From a virus: a stretch of 64,000 nucleotides of DNA. The stretch covers positions 19,580 to 83,579 of IMG/VR virus record IMGVR_UViG_3300021178_000012; one strand, 5' to 3'. A model generated the notes under the pieces. It was not told the origin of the DNA and made no database searches. It saw only the letters and a program-made list of their open reading frames with translations. Positions 32,081 to 40,607 of this stretch are shown here, piece by piece. Made by a program: the position numbers and the translations under genes. Numbering within the stretch: position 1 is the stretch's first letter; the number at the start of each line of letters is the position of its first letter.

Positions 32081-34278
32081 CCTTAACTGTGGACGATGTC
32101 TCAGAGCCGCTTCGTCTTTCGTTTACCGAAACGAAGAATCAGACGCTATTTTTGGTTGATCTAAGTGCGGTATTTTGGCACGCATGGCACGCCACCAACA
32201 AGGAGTCGGCTCCCGACGAAGCGGCCGAGGCAACCATCTCTCGTATCCATCGGTGGGCGGAGGACTACCCGTGCATCGGGATCTGCTGCGACGATCCGAA
32301 CGGCAACTGGAGGTACGAGCTGTACCCCGAGTACAAGGCGACTCGGAAGGCGAAGCCGCCAGGCGCAAAGGAGCAACTCGCACGCACCATCGAAGTCCTG
32401 ACGCGTGAGGGGTTCCCGGTGTGGATGGCGACGAATCACGAGGGCGACGACGTGATTGCGAGCGCAGCCACGACGGCAGCGGAGAAGCGGAAGGTCGACG
32501 TCATAATTTGCGGAGCGGACAAGGACCTTGCCGCCCTGATCTGTGATCGCGTTTCAATGCTCAACGAGCGCACAGGCCTCCTGATGCGTGAGGCTGATGT
32601 GCGGGCGAAGTTCGGCGTGCGACCCAGCCAGATTGGGGACTGGCTCGCCATTGTGGGCGATACGTCCGACAATATCCCAGGCGTCCCAGGAATCGGCGAA
32701 AAAGGAGCGGCGAATCTGCTGACGCGGTTCTGGTCGCTCACCCAGGTGGTTGCGGCAGCGAAAGATCCTGGCGTTGACCTAAGCGCGTCAGTGCGGTCGC
32801 ATAAGCAAGCGAAGCGGTCGCTCATCGATAGCGAGGAGCGGCTGAAACTGACGCGTCAACTTGTGTCGCTGAGGTACAACCTGCCTATTCCGATCGATGA
32901 GGCACTATCTAGGACGCGCGTGGTGAAGGTGGAGCCGACCGAGCCGGCGAATGATGCGGAGATGGAGGATGCGCCACACGTATGTCCGGGATGCAGCGCG
33001 GTGGCGGAGCCGTGTGCGCCAGGATGTCCGGATGAACTGCGCCGTCGCGAGGAGCAGGATGCATACGACACGGGACCGCAGGATGGAGGCGACGGCGACA
33101 ACTACCCTGAGCGATGCCTGGCGTCGGCCAGCGATGTTGCCGAAGAGCCGCCGCCGCTAAAGTCCATCGCACCTACCGAGGAGCAGAAAGCCAGGTTCGA
33201 TAATGCGCTCAAGAGACTTGTGGAGGAGCAGAGACCAATGACAACGACGACTAACGGAACAGCAGCACAGGCGCCAGCACGCAAGGTACGCAACGCAGTC
33301 GTGAAGGGTGCGCCGAAGCAACCGCACGCGTTCATCCTCACTGGACGAAGTGGCATCGGGAAGACGTTCCTAGCGTCCACCATTCCGAAATGTTTTTTCG
33401 AGTCCATCGAGCAGGGCCTTGAGGGTGCATCGAAGGCTCACGTCGACGACATTGCTAGGTTCGCGAATCGACCGACCAGGTACGGCGACCTGATCGCGGA
33501 CATGCAGGACTTTCGCGAAAACTATGCCAAACAAGATGGGTTCCGACACTTCGTGACTGATGGGCTCACCGGCATAGAACGGCTCGTCAATAAGCAGGCC
33601 TGCGACAGCGAGAACGTGTCAAGCATGGGCGGCAAGGAGTTCAGTCAGGTATGGCTGGCTGCGGTCCCGCTGTGGCAGCGCGTCCAAGACGAACTCGACC
33701 TCATCCGAGCGGCCGGCGTTCACGTATGGGTCATCGCTCACTCTTCGGAAGTGACCGAGACCATCGGCGAGACCGGAGAGACTTGGACGAAGTACGACCT
33801 GCAACTTCAGGGCAACGGCAAGGCTCTCGCTGCTCTCCGCAATATGTGGCGAGCTTGGTCCGATCATTGCTTATTCGTAGATTGGGACGCCAAGGTCACG
33901 ATCGCCAAGAGCAAGAAATCAGTGGCCAGCTACAAGGCGCGCATCCTGCGTACGCGCGAGACACCGCAGCACTACGCAAAGAACCGCGCCAACCTGCCGC
34001 CCATTCTGCCGGCAACGTGGGTCGACCTCGAGCGAGCGATGCGGGCTGGTGCCGCTGGAGGAGGCCCGGCACCGGACTTAAAGCTCCGGCAGGACATCGA
34101 GACGCTTCTGCCTCAGGTGCCGGACGACGGTGATCGTGAGGGTCTCATTGCGGAGACGAAGGCGGCAAAGAACGGGGCCATACTGTCGGCGATTCTCTCC
34201 AGAGTGCAGGGACTCATTGCGGCAGCGCGTGATGAGGATGCGCCGGAAGAGACGCAGAGCGAGGAGGTTTCGACATGA
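32077..34278 (+). CDS. 5'-3' exonuclease fused to Sak4-like RecA ATPase
   Basis: 733 aa. Residues about 20-290 are a FEN/PolA-type 5'-3' exonuclease: FLVDLSAVFWHAW, ATNHEGDDVIASA, ICGADKDLAALI and the H3TH GDTSDNIPGVPGIGEKGA. An acidic Cys-rich linker (CPGCSAVAEPCAPGCPDE) follows. Residues about 405-650 are a RecA-core ATPase with Walker A LTGRSGIGKTFLAS and VWVIAHSSEVTE, like phage Sak4 annealing/recombination proteins. SSB follows directly. The fusion implies resection and strand annealing are coupled. Confidence 0.82.
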   Translation: MTLTVDDVSEPLRLSFTETKNQTLFLVDLSAVFWHAWHATNKESAPDEAAEATISRIHRWAEDYPCIGICCDDPNGNWRYELYPEYKATRKAKPPGAKEQLARTIEVLTREGFPVWMATNHEGDDVIASAATTAAEKRKVDVIICGADKDLAALICDRVSMLNERTGLLMREADVRAKFGVRPSQIGDWLAIVGDTSDNIPGVPGIGEKGAANLLTRFWSLTQVVAAAKDPGVDLSASVRSHKQAKRSLIDSEERLKLTRQLVSLRYNLPIPIDEALSRTRVVKVEPTEPANDAEMEDAPHVCPGCSAVAEPCAPGCPDELRRREEQDAYDTGPQDGGDGDNYPERCLASASDVAEEPPPLKSIAPTEEQKARFDNALKRLVEEQRPMTTTTNGTAAQAPARKVRNAVVKGAPKQPHAFILTGRSGIGKTFLASTIPKCFFESIEQGLEGASKAHVDDIARFANRPTRYGDLIADMQDFRENYAKQDGFRHFVTDGLTGIERLVNKQACDSENVSSMGGKEFSQVWLAAVPLWQRVQDELDLIRAAGVHVWVIAHSSEVTETIGETGETWTKYDLQLQGNGKALAALRNMWRAWSDHCLFVDWDAKVTIAKSKKSVASYKARILRTRETPQHYAKNRANLPPILPATWVDLERAMRAGAAGGGPAPDLKLRQDIETLLPQVPDDGDREGLIAETKAAKNGAILSAILSRVQGLIAAARDEDAPEETQSEEVST

Positions 34279-34775
34279 ACGGACTAAATAAAGTATTGCT
34301 GTACGGGAACCTAACCGCCGATGGCGATCTCCGATACACCCAGGCTGGCCAGGCTGTTCTCAACTTCCGAATGGCCACGAACGAGACCTATCTTGACAAG
34401 AACCGGGAGCGTCAGGAACGAGTTGACTATCATGCCTGCGTTTGCTGGGGGAAGCGCGGAGAGGCCCTCGCGAAGATCCTGGTGAAGGGCTCCACGATCT
34501 TCGTCGAAGGCTCTCTGCGCACGTCGAGCTACGACGACAAGGAAGGCGTCAAGCGCTACAAGACCGAGGTCAACGTGATCAACGTGGTTCTCGCCGGAGG
34601 GAAGAGACTTGGCGGCGATTCCGCTGAGCATGAGCGGCGGAACTATGGCACATCCGGCGGTGGATCGGTCAAGCATACGACGACGCCTGAAAAGGAAGAC
34701 GACGAGTTCGGTGGCGGCGACGATAACGGAGACATCCCGTTCATTACATCGGAACCGAACCGGTTCGGTCTGTAA
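34275..34775 (+). CDS. ssb: Single-stranded DNA-binding protein
   Basis: 166 aa. N-terminal OB fold: NKVLLYGNLTADGDLRYT, FRMATNE, YHACVCWGKRGE and KGSTIFVEGSLRT. Disordered Gly/Asp tail with GDIPF, the usual SSB tip, but here ten more residues follow (ITSEPNRFGL), so the protein-docking tip is not at the very end. ATGA overlap with the exonuclease/Sak4 gene supports joint function. Confidence 0.92.
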   Translation: MNGLNKVLLYGNLTADGDLRYTQAGQAVLNFRMATNETYLDKNRERQERVDYHACVCWGKRGEALAKILVKGSTIFVEGSLRTSSYDDKEGVKRYKTEVNVINVVLAGGKRLGGDSAEHERRNYGTSGGGSVKHTTTPEKEDDEFGGGDDNGDIPFITSEPNRFGL

Positions 34776-34780
34776 GATCG

Positions 34781-35176
34781 ATGGCCGAGAACCCATACCT
34801 CCTTGAAGCGCTCTGCACGCACGAGGTGCTCCGGCGCCTCGGGTTCAAGGCCGCGGACATCTTCTTCGCTGCGAGCGTGCCGCTCGTTGAAGCGCCTGAA
34901 TCGCACAAGCACCTCCTCGGCTCGGTGCAGATGAGCGTAGTACTCCGTACGCAGTGCCGCGAGTTCACGATCACGATCGGCTTCTTCATGGACGTCAAGG
35001 ACCGCGAGGCGATCTTCGCCGAGTGGACGTCGCTCGTGGAGCGCTTCAACCGCGAAGAGGGTGGCAAGGACAAGTGGGAGGATATCTACGCCGCAAGTGA
35101 GGCGCTGAGGAATGCGCCGGGCATCGCACTGCGGCTCATCGAGCGAGGCTTCGTTTTACCGAAGGCGATGAACTAG
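34781..35176 (+). CDS. Hypothetical protein
   Basis: 131 aa, alpha/beta, not recognised. Starts 5 nt after ssb. Could be an SSB- or recombination-linked factor by position only. Confidence 0.6.
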   Translation: MAENPYLLEALCTHEVLRRLGFKAADIFFAASVPLVEAPESHKHLLGSVQMSVVLRTQCREFTITIGFFMDVKDREAIFAEWTSLVERFNREEGGKDKWEDIYAASEALRNAPGIALRLIERGFVLPKAMN

Positions 35177-35185
35177 GAGAACGTG

Positions 35186-35488
35186 ATGAAGAAGAACGGA
35201 CCGAAGGTAGTGACAGGGCTATTCGAAGCAGCGGGGCTCGAGGACACGATAAAGACCCAAATGCAGGAGGCCGCTGCGACAGTGGAAGCTTTCGCCAAGC
35301 TTCCGATCGTAGCCGATCGCATCCGGGAGTATCGCCGCGACATCTTCGCCGCGCATGCAATGGCGGCACTGATCATTGCTTCGAAAGGCAATCGCGAAGT
35401 CGCAGCCATTGCTGATGATGCCTTCACCTTTGCTGACGCGATGTTCGAGTCTAGCGAGAACGCCGTACTCAGGGCCATCGAACGATGA
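35186..35488 (+). CDS. Helical hypothetical protein
   Basis: 100 aa; AGGAG before ATG 35186. Alanine-rich helices. Unknown. Confidence 0.55.
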   Translation: MKKNGPKVVTGLFEAAGLEDTIKTQMQEAAATVEAFAKLPIVADRIREYRRDIFAAHAMAALIIASKGNREVAAIADDAFTFADAMFESSENAVLRAIER

Positions 35489-35703
35489 GGGTCATCCGAC
35501 ACCAGACCGCCCCATGCCCCGCCTGTCACGCGCAGCGCTTCTGCGACGACTGCGGCATCTGCGACGCGTGCAAGTTCGCTCCGCCGCTCGTCGACCTGCC
35601 GCACTCTCCTCCGCCAGCCCCCGCGCTTCGGTGCGATGAATGTGGCCACGCCGTGCTACATGCGCGGACTTGCTCGGTCACGCTGGCGACGTTGCGATCT
35701 TGA
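35485..35703 (+). CDS. Zinc-ribbon protein, paralogue of 10801-11004
   Basis: 72 aa; CPACHAQRFCDDCGICDAC and CDECGHAV. Shares the opening, the CDDC.IC.AC core and the RTCS end with the leftward gene at 10.9 kb, but has a proline-rich insert. Its stop lies on the next promoter's -35 box. Confidence 0.7.
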   Translation: MRVIRHQTAPCPACHAQRFCDDCGICDACKFAPPLVDLPHSPPPAPALRCDECGHAVLHARTCSVTLATLRS

Positions 35704-35727
35704 CAACGTATACTTCTCGTATACTAT
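35700..35727 (+). promoter_or_regulatory. Sigma70 promoter with twin GTATAC operator boxes
   Basis: TTGACA (35700-35705), 16-bp spacer, TACTAT (35722-35727). Two self-complementary GTATAC boxes at 35708-35713 and 35719-35724 are 11 bp apart, one helical turn, lying in the spacer and over the -10. The next gene, 9 bp downstream, encodes an RHH protein, a class that binds such paired half-sites and often represses itself. Confidence 0.7.
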
Positions 35728-35736
35728 AGGGGACAC

Positions 35737-35907
35737 ATGCCGAGGGACAACGTGATCCACCTCCGACTCGACGACGCGGAGAAAGAGCGCTTCAGACGCG
35801 TGGCCGAGCACCACGAACTTGAGGTGGCGCAGGTCATTCGCAAAGTCCTGCGCGAGGAGGAAGAGCGCCTCGGGCTCGGGCCGAAGAAGGGACGGGTGAA
35901 GCCGTGA
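35737..35907 (+). CDS. Ribbon-helix-helix DNA-binding protein
   Basis: 56 aa. The strand NVIHLRLDD followed by two helices (AEKERFRRVAEHHE and VAQVIRKVLREEEE) is the RHH (Arc/CopG) layout; arginine in the strand would read bases. GGGGAC precedes the ATG. Likely an autorepressor at the paired GTATAC boxes of its own promoter (inference). Confidence 0.75.
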   Translation: MPRDNVIHLRLDDAEKERFRRVAEHHELEVAQVIRKVLREEEERLGLGPKKGRVKP

Positions 35908-36137
35908 GGAAGCTCGAAGAACACGCAATGGATAAGAACGGGCCGGCGCTCTATCTCCTGCCCGTGTGCCGACGTTGCGGTCACTCGGTGTGCCCATGCT
36001 GCCTGGTTTGGTGCGACCGTCTCGTGAGCGGCGAAGAGTCCGACGATGAAATGTGCTGCGACGGTGAGTGCGACCTTCACGAAGGCGAAGCGGTTGAGCG
36101 GATCGCGGCGTTCGATGCGGAGGCGCTTTATGGATAG
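35904..36137 (+). CDS. Cys-rich acidic small protein
   Basis: 77 aa; CRRCGHSVCPCCLVWC then MCCDGECDL, likely zinc-binding; acidic C-terminus. GTGA overlap with the RHH gene. Confidence 0.55.
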   Translation: MRKLEEHAMDKNGPALYLLPVCRRCGHSVCPCCLVWCDRLVSGEESDDEMCCDGECDLHEGEAVERIAAFDAEALYG

Positions 36138-36414
36138 TTGCAACTGCGACTCATGCCTCTTGCGCCGAGCCTTGGCGCGGGCGCGCGAGGAGAACCGCGA
36201 GCTTCGGGCGCGAGTCGCCGAACTTGAAGACGAAGCGAAGACGTTGTCGAAAGCCGTCTTGGACGGACACGGCATCCCGTGTCTCCTCTGCGGCGAGGAT
36301 TGCAACGCACTCGTCGGCAATCCTGGAAGATGGCCGATTGGGTTTTGTTACCGAAGCGAGCCAGGCGTCGTGAAGTATCATTGCACAACGTGCGTCGAAA
36401 AGAGGATGTCGTGA
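36130..36414 (+). CDS. Coiled-coil/zinc protein
   Basis: 94 aa; CNCDSCLLRR at the start, a heptad helix (RARVAELEDEAKTL), then CLLCGED and CTTCVEK. One or two zinc sites. Unknown. Confidence 0.55.
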   Translation: MDSCNCDSCLLRRALARAREENRELRARVAELEDEAKTLSKAVLDGHGIPCLLCGEDCNALVGNPGRWPIGFCYRSEPGVVKYHCTTCVEKRMS

Positions 36415-38399
36415 ACGACTACGAAACCGCCCTTGCTGCGCTACGTGACGCCGCTGATGGTAAGACCCATCAAACATATATTTCAATTCGCAAGTATCTC
36501 ACCGCCCTCCCCGCCGAGCAGGAGCGCGTCCGCGGGCTCGAGGCCGAAGCCGCCTTGTGGCGGGCCGTCGTTGCGACCGAGACGGAGGACGAGGGGGAAC
36601 GGCTAGCGTCCGCATACCAAGCGGGTACCTCGACGCTCACGTCAGAGCAACGTCGATCGGGATGCCTTCAGTGCCTCACGTCGAGCAAGGTGGGGCTGCT
36701 CGCCGTCCGCCGCGCCGTCATTGCGCGGGCGACGACGGATGCGGCACTCGATGCGCACGACGAGGTGATGAAGCCGCCGCCGTTCGTTCCCGGCACGTAC
36801 ATGGTGTCGGGTGACTCGATGGGCGCGGCGAGACGAGCACGGGCCAGAGCTGGCATCCTCGCCGCCCATGCCGCGAAGGCTGAGGAGTTAGACCACAAGG
36901 CCGAAGCTCGAAAGGAGCGCTGGTTAGAGCGTAACGAGGAACTGTGTCGAGAGCGCGACGCCCTCCGCGCCCGCGTCGCCACGCTGGAGGGCGAACTTAC
37001 GGAGGCGCGCGGGCAGCTCGAAAGGCAACACGAGCTTTCCGCCGTCAGCGACAAGATGCTTCTGCTTGCTAAGGACATCTCTGTCGCCCAATCCGCCGAG
37101 CTCGAAGCGCTGCGCACCAAGGCGCGCAACTACGACGAGCTTGGCGCGGACTTCGACAAGATGGCTCTGGCTCTCGCGGAGCAGACGTCGGAGGTGCAAG
37201 CGCTGCGACGGGTGGCGGAGGCCGCGCGACAGTTCGCCGATGCGACGAGCATCCGCCCAGACAGGCAGGAGCTCTACGAAGCCCTTGCTGCTCTCCCTTC
37301 GGATGACCGGATCGGTATCGCCGTCTATCAAAAGGAGATGTGGTGTCGCAACTGCGGTCATCCGCTTGTCCTCAGCAACTACCGCATCGCTGACGGGTGC
37401 CCTTGCAATTCGAAGAGAGGCGTCAATCATGGACTCGTCCCAACGTTGACGTGTACTTGCGTCAAGTGCGACCCGGAGCAAACGGGCTCAACACGTCACG
37501 CTATTCCTGGCGTCGACGCCTGCCGCTGCCACGCCATCATCGGCACGGACCCCACGCGGCACTTCAAGGAGTGCCCGAAGCGCGCCGAGTACCCGAAGGC
37601 GTCCACCGAGCCGTGTGCGGCGTGCGGCGGGACGGGGCGCGCCGTGGCGCTGCTTCCGTGGGATGACGAGGATCAAGCCCTTGCGGAGGGACGCAATCCG
37701 TCGGCCGAGCCCCCGCTCGCCCCGGTGCCGCGTGGGCATTGCGGGCGGTGCGATAAATGTGAGGCGCTCATCAGTGGCGGCCATCATCCGGATTGTGGGG
37801 AACGGGATCCGAAGTTCTGGCCGGTAAGTCACTGCCCAGGCTGCGGCGCGCCTTACGAGACCGGAGACGCCTTTCGGAGTCTCGTCGCCAAAGCTGGCAA
37901 ACCGCCGCACTCAATGATGGCAGCTGCGACCGGGCCCCTCGGGGTCGCCCCCGCGGACGAGGACCCGCAACGCATCGAGATCGGTCGCATACCGCCTGGC
38001 GTCACCGTGAGCGGGCCGCGCGTTGCGCCCGCGGACGATGACCCGTGTCCGCACGCCGGTTACGCATTGCCAAGCCAGTGGGAGCAGTGGCTTGGCCGCG
38101 AGAACGAGCGGCGAAAGGCGGAGACCGCGGCGATGGCTGAGCGCGTACAGGCAATCTGGGAACTGCTCCGACAGACGATGAACCGGCTCGATGGGCTTGA
38201 CCATCCGAAGACGGGCGCGCTGGACCGACTCACCGCGCTCGAGGCGCCGGCGCCGTTCGCGTTGCCTGTTTGGTGTTCGGACGCGGCGCTTGAGGCGATG
38301 CGCGCCGGAAGCACGACGAGCCCAGGCCAAGCATGCGAATTGCTCGCCGCACTCGTAGACGTGGTGACGAAGCTCGCGGCGGGACGAGGTGTGAAGTGA
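36411..38399 (+). CDS. Long coiled-coil protein with zinc ribbons
   Basis: 662 aa, one of the longest genes. Residues 1-320 are mainly coiled coil (RDALRARVATLEGELTEARG). The middle has repeated Cys pairs: WCRNCGHPLV, CTCVKC, ACRCHA-type, CAACGGTG and HCGRCDKCEAL, HCPGCGAPY. A helical end follows. The mix suggests a scaffold or several small phage zinc proteins merged into one. Function unknown. Confidence 0.6.
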   Translation: MNDYETALAALRDAADGKTHQTYISIRKYLTALPAEQERVRGLEAEAALWRAVVATETEDEGERLASAYQAGTSTLTSEQRRSGCLQCLTSSKVGLLAVRRAVIARATTDAALDAHDEVMKPPPFVPGTYMVSGDSMGAARRARARAGILAAHAAKAEELDHKAEARKERWLERNEELCRERDALRARVATLEGELTEARGQLERQHELSAVSDKMLLLAKDISVAQSAELEALRTKARNYDELGADFDKMALALAEQTSEVQALRRVAEAARQFADATSIRPDRQELYEALAALPSDDRIGIAVYQKEMWCRNCGHPLVLSNYRIADGCPCNSKRGVNHGLVPTLTCTCVKCDPEQTGSTRHAIPGVDACRCHAIIGTDPTRHFKECPKRAEYPKASTEPCAACGGTGRAVALLPWDDEDQALAEGRNPSAEPPLAPVPRGHCGRCDKCEALISGGHHPDCGERDPKFWPVSHCPGCGAPYETGDAFRSLVAKAGKPPHSMMAAATGPLGVAPADEDPQRIEIGRIPPGVTVSGPRVAPADDDPCPHAGYALPSQWEQWLGRENERRKAETAAMAERVQAIWELLRQTMNRLDGLDHPKTGALDRLTALEAPAPFALPVWCSDAALEAMRAGSTTSPGQACELLAALVDVVTKLAAGRGVK

Positions 38400-38587
38400 A
38401 AGACGAACCTGGACCGATGATCGCGACCGTGGAGGGCATCATCGTCCTCCGGTGCATGTGCGGCGGGCAGAGATGTCACCACTGCGGGCATATCGCGCAC
38501 GGCATGTGCTCTAGCCGAGTCCCTCAATGCCCGAAGTGCGGGTGCCCGCTGGAGATGCCGTTGAACGCCGAGGAGCCGATCCGATGA
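38396..38587 (+). CDS. Small multi-Cys protein
   Basis: 63 aa; CMCGGQRCHHCGHIAHGMC then CPKCGCP, a dense zinc-finger pattern. GTGA overlap start. Confidence 0.6.
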   Translation: MKDEPGPMIATVEGIIVLRCMCGGQRCHHCGHIAHGMCSSRVPQCPKCGCPLEMPLNAEEPIR

Positions 38588-38847
38588 CCACGTACCTCAT
38601 CCTCCAGCACGACCTCGCATGGGCCCCCGGCACCATCGACTTCGCCGCCGCCCGCCGGTACACGCTCGAAGAGGCCGAGGACTTCCGTTCGCGCGAGGAC
38701 CCGCGCTGCGCGATCTTCCCGCTCGGGTTCGCTATCGATTGGTACGAAGAGGTCGTTGTGGCGCGGACGAGGAGGGATGCGTTGCTCGCGGAGGCGAAGG
38801 TGGTCGGAGAGGTGTTGTTCGCGGCGATTCGGGGGGTGGAGGGATGA
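38584..38847 (+). CDS. Hypothetical protein
   Basis: 87 aa, alpha/beta, not recognised; ATGA overlap. Confidence 0.55.
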   Translation: MTTYLILQHDLAWAPGTIDFAAARRYTLEEAEDFRSREDPRCAIFPLGFAIDWYEEVVVARTRRDALLAEAKVVGEVLFAAIRGVEG

Positions 38848-39038
38848 TGCGCACATTCATCGAAGCGCTCGACAAGATGCAGGACGTCGAAGCGAAGGCT
38901 GAGGTGCTCGCGCGTCAGTCGAGCAAGGCTCGGCGCGATCTGCTCGTCCTGAAGGAAGCGTACGCGCTCTATTGCGATGATGAACTCGAAAACAAGACGC
39001 TGGCGAGGAAGTCGGCCTTCGAGAAGGATCCGCCGTGA
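38844..39038 (+). CDS. Small helical protein
   Basis: 64 aa, coiled-coil-like (VEAKAEVLARQSSKARRDLL). ATGA overlap. Confidence 0.5.
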   Translation: MMRTFIEALDKMQDVEAKAEVLARQSSKARRDLLVLKEAYALYCDDELENKTLARKSAFEKDPP

Positions 39039-39268
39039 ACGCCGAGTATCGCAGCAAGCTACGCCTGTTCGATGCCTTCGGCATGGAGGTGCCGCCAGGG
39101 GAACTCACGAAGGTGCTCGACGCGCTCGAAGCCGTCGAGGCGCTTGCGCGCAAGGTGGTCCACGATCTTCGCGACCTCGAAGACCCGAGCCAAAACGATC
39201 CGTCCGAGGCCGAGTTCGTCGCCCACGTGGAAGCCCTGGAGGCGGCCTTGGCCGTCGGTAGGTCGTGA
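39035..39268 (+). CDS. Small helical protein
   Basis: 77 aa, acidic helical (EAVEALARKVVHDLRDLED). GTGA overlap. Confidence 0.5.
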   Translation: MNAEYRSKLRLFDAFGMEVPPGELTKVLDALEAVEALARKVVHDLRDLEDPSQNDPSEAEFVAHVEALEAALAVGRS

Positions 39269-39480
39269 AACCGTACAAGTGCGTTTTCTCTGGTTGTACG
39301 GGCGGCTGCCACGTTTGTTCTGCTGTTCGCGAGCAGACCGCAAATGCATCTTTTCACGCGATGGCGAAGCGTGTTCTGCGTCTAAGGGACCTGGATCCCG
39401 AGGCGCGACAGATCGTCGAATGGGCAATGAACTTCACGAGACCTAGATTCGACGTGAAGAAGGGTCAGTGGCTTCGGTGA
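39265..39480 (+). CDS. Small Cys-containing protein
   Basis: 71 aa; CVFSGCTGGCHVC may bind zinc; helical end. GTGA overlap. Confidence 0.5.
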   Translation: MKPYKCVFSGCTGGCHVCSAVREQTANASFHAMAKRVLRLRDLDPEARQIVEWAMNFTRPRFDVKKGQWLR

Positions 39481-39899
39481 CCTACGCCAAGACCACCACG
39501 ATCTCCGTCGAGAAGACACGCGTCGAACTCGACCGTCTGCTTTCGAAGCATGGCGCGACGCAGCGGCTCGTGGGCGTCGACGACGCTCGCGGTATTGCCT
39601 TCGCCGGCTTCTCGCTCGCTGGGCGTCAGGTGAAGGTACGCGTTCCGCTGCCTACGAATGCCGATAGAGGAACCGAGAGGCAACTCGAGCAGCGCCAACG
39701 CTCCCGGTGGCGTGCCCTTCTCCTGCTCACGAAGGCGAAGCTTGAGGCGGTGGAGATGGGCGCGTCCACGATTGAGCGCGAGTTCCTCGCCGACATATCG
39801 ATGCCTGACGGCCGCTCGGTGCACGACACGCTCGCCGAGTCCCTCGAGAAGGCCTACCTCACCGGCACGATGCGGCCGTTGCTGGGGAGCGGAACGTGA
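39477..39899 (+). CDS. Hypothetical protein, possible single-strand nucleic-acid-binding fold
   Basis: 140 aa. KTTTISVEKTRVELDRLLSKHG, a beta sheet, then RWRALLLLTKAKLEAVEMG resemble phage proteins of the mitochondrial-edited-RNA/DUF type with a helix-sheet-helix core. Function not established. Confidence 0.55.
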   Translation: MTYAKTTTISVEKTRVELDRLLSKHGATQRLVGVDDARGIAFAGFSLAGRQVKVRVPLPTNADRGTERQLEQRQRSRWRALLLLTKAKLEAVEMGASTIEREFLADISMPDGRSVHDTLAESLEKAYLTGTMRPLLGSGT

Positions 39900-40168
39900 C
39901 CCCCGCCCGCCGACAGGCCTTCGCCGAGGCCATCGAAGGGGCCCTTACCGCTTGGATCGCCCTCCGCGCCCACCCGCGCCTCGCGCCGTACGAATCCCTC
40001 CCCGATCTCGAAGCGATCCCGTGCGGCCTCTGTGGAACGAGCACGACCGGGTACGCTCACGCGCACTGGCTCAAGGACGACCCGTGGCTCTGCGAACGAT
40101 GCGCCCGGGGCGAGCTCGCGCCTGCGGAGTTTGCGAAGTACATGGATGAGACCGGAGGGCACCCGTGA
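39896..40168 (+). CDS. Small zinc-ribbon protein
   Basis: 90 aa; CGLCGTSTTGYAH and LCERCARGEL pairs. GTGA overlap. Unknown. Confidence 0.55.
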   Translation: MTPARRQAFAEAIEGALTAWIALRAHPRLAPYESLPDLEAIPCGLCGTSTTGYAHAHWLKDDPWLCERCARGELAPAEFAKYMDETGGHP

Positions 40169-40356
40169 AGTGCAAGGGCCGGGGACCGGATCGTAAGCCG
40201 CGCGGTCGTCGCTATGCCGAGTTCGTCGGCGCGTGGTTGACCAGGGCACAGTTGGATGGACTGAACCGGATCCTCAGCGATAGGGAGAACGTGCGCATGT
40301 CGGATGTGTTGCGGGAAGCGGTGGATACGTATCTGAAGGAGAAGGGAGGATCGTGA
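40165..40356 (+). CDS. RHH-like small DNA-binding protein
   Basis: 63 aa, very basic start, then YAEFVGAWLTRAQLDGLNRI and VRMSDVLREAVDTYLKE, consistent with a strand plus two helices of the RHH fold. Confidence 0.55.
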   Translation: MKCKGRGPDRKPRGRRYAEFVGAWLTRAQLDGLNRILSDRENVRMSDVLREAVDTYLKEKGGS

Positions 40357-40607
40357 TGGGCGTGCGATGGAACATGATCGGGCTTCGGGTTCCGCCCGAG
40401 CTTGAGGCGGAGATCACGTCGGTACGAGATGAGTTGCGCTCAGCGAATGCGCGAAGCGTCGGCGGACGCGGCGGCATCAGCACGGCCGCCACGGTGCGGC
40501 TTCTCGTATCCATCGCGCTGTCGTGCGACAGGAGCGCATTACGCGAGAAGCTGCGCGAACGGCCTCGCAAGGACGGCGGGATACGAAAGGGCTTGGTGCC
40601 GCGATGA
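40353..40607 (+). CDS. Possible RHH-type protein
   Basis: 84 aa; NMIGLRVPPELEAEITSVRDE and AATVRLLVSIALS suggest a strand-helix-helix DNA-binding unit. GTG 40353 overlaps the previous stop; ATG 40356 has the better spacing to GGGAGG. Confidence 0.5.
   Translation: MMGVRWNMIGLRVPPELEAEITSVRDELRSANARSVGGRGGISTAATVRLLVSIALSCDRSALREKLRERPRKDGGIRKGLVPR

Noticed and set aside
36411-38399. Treating the 662-residue coiled-coil gene as a tail tape-measure protein
   Set aside because: It is in the early rightward block, rich in zinc cysteines and lacks the hydrophobic segments and length of a tape measure.
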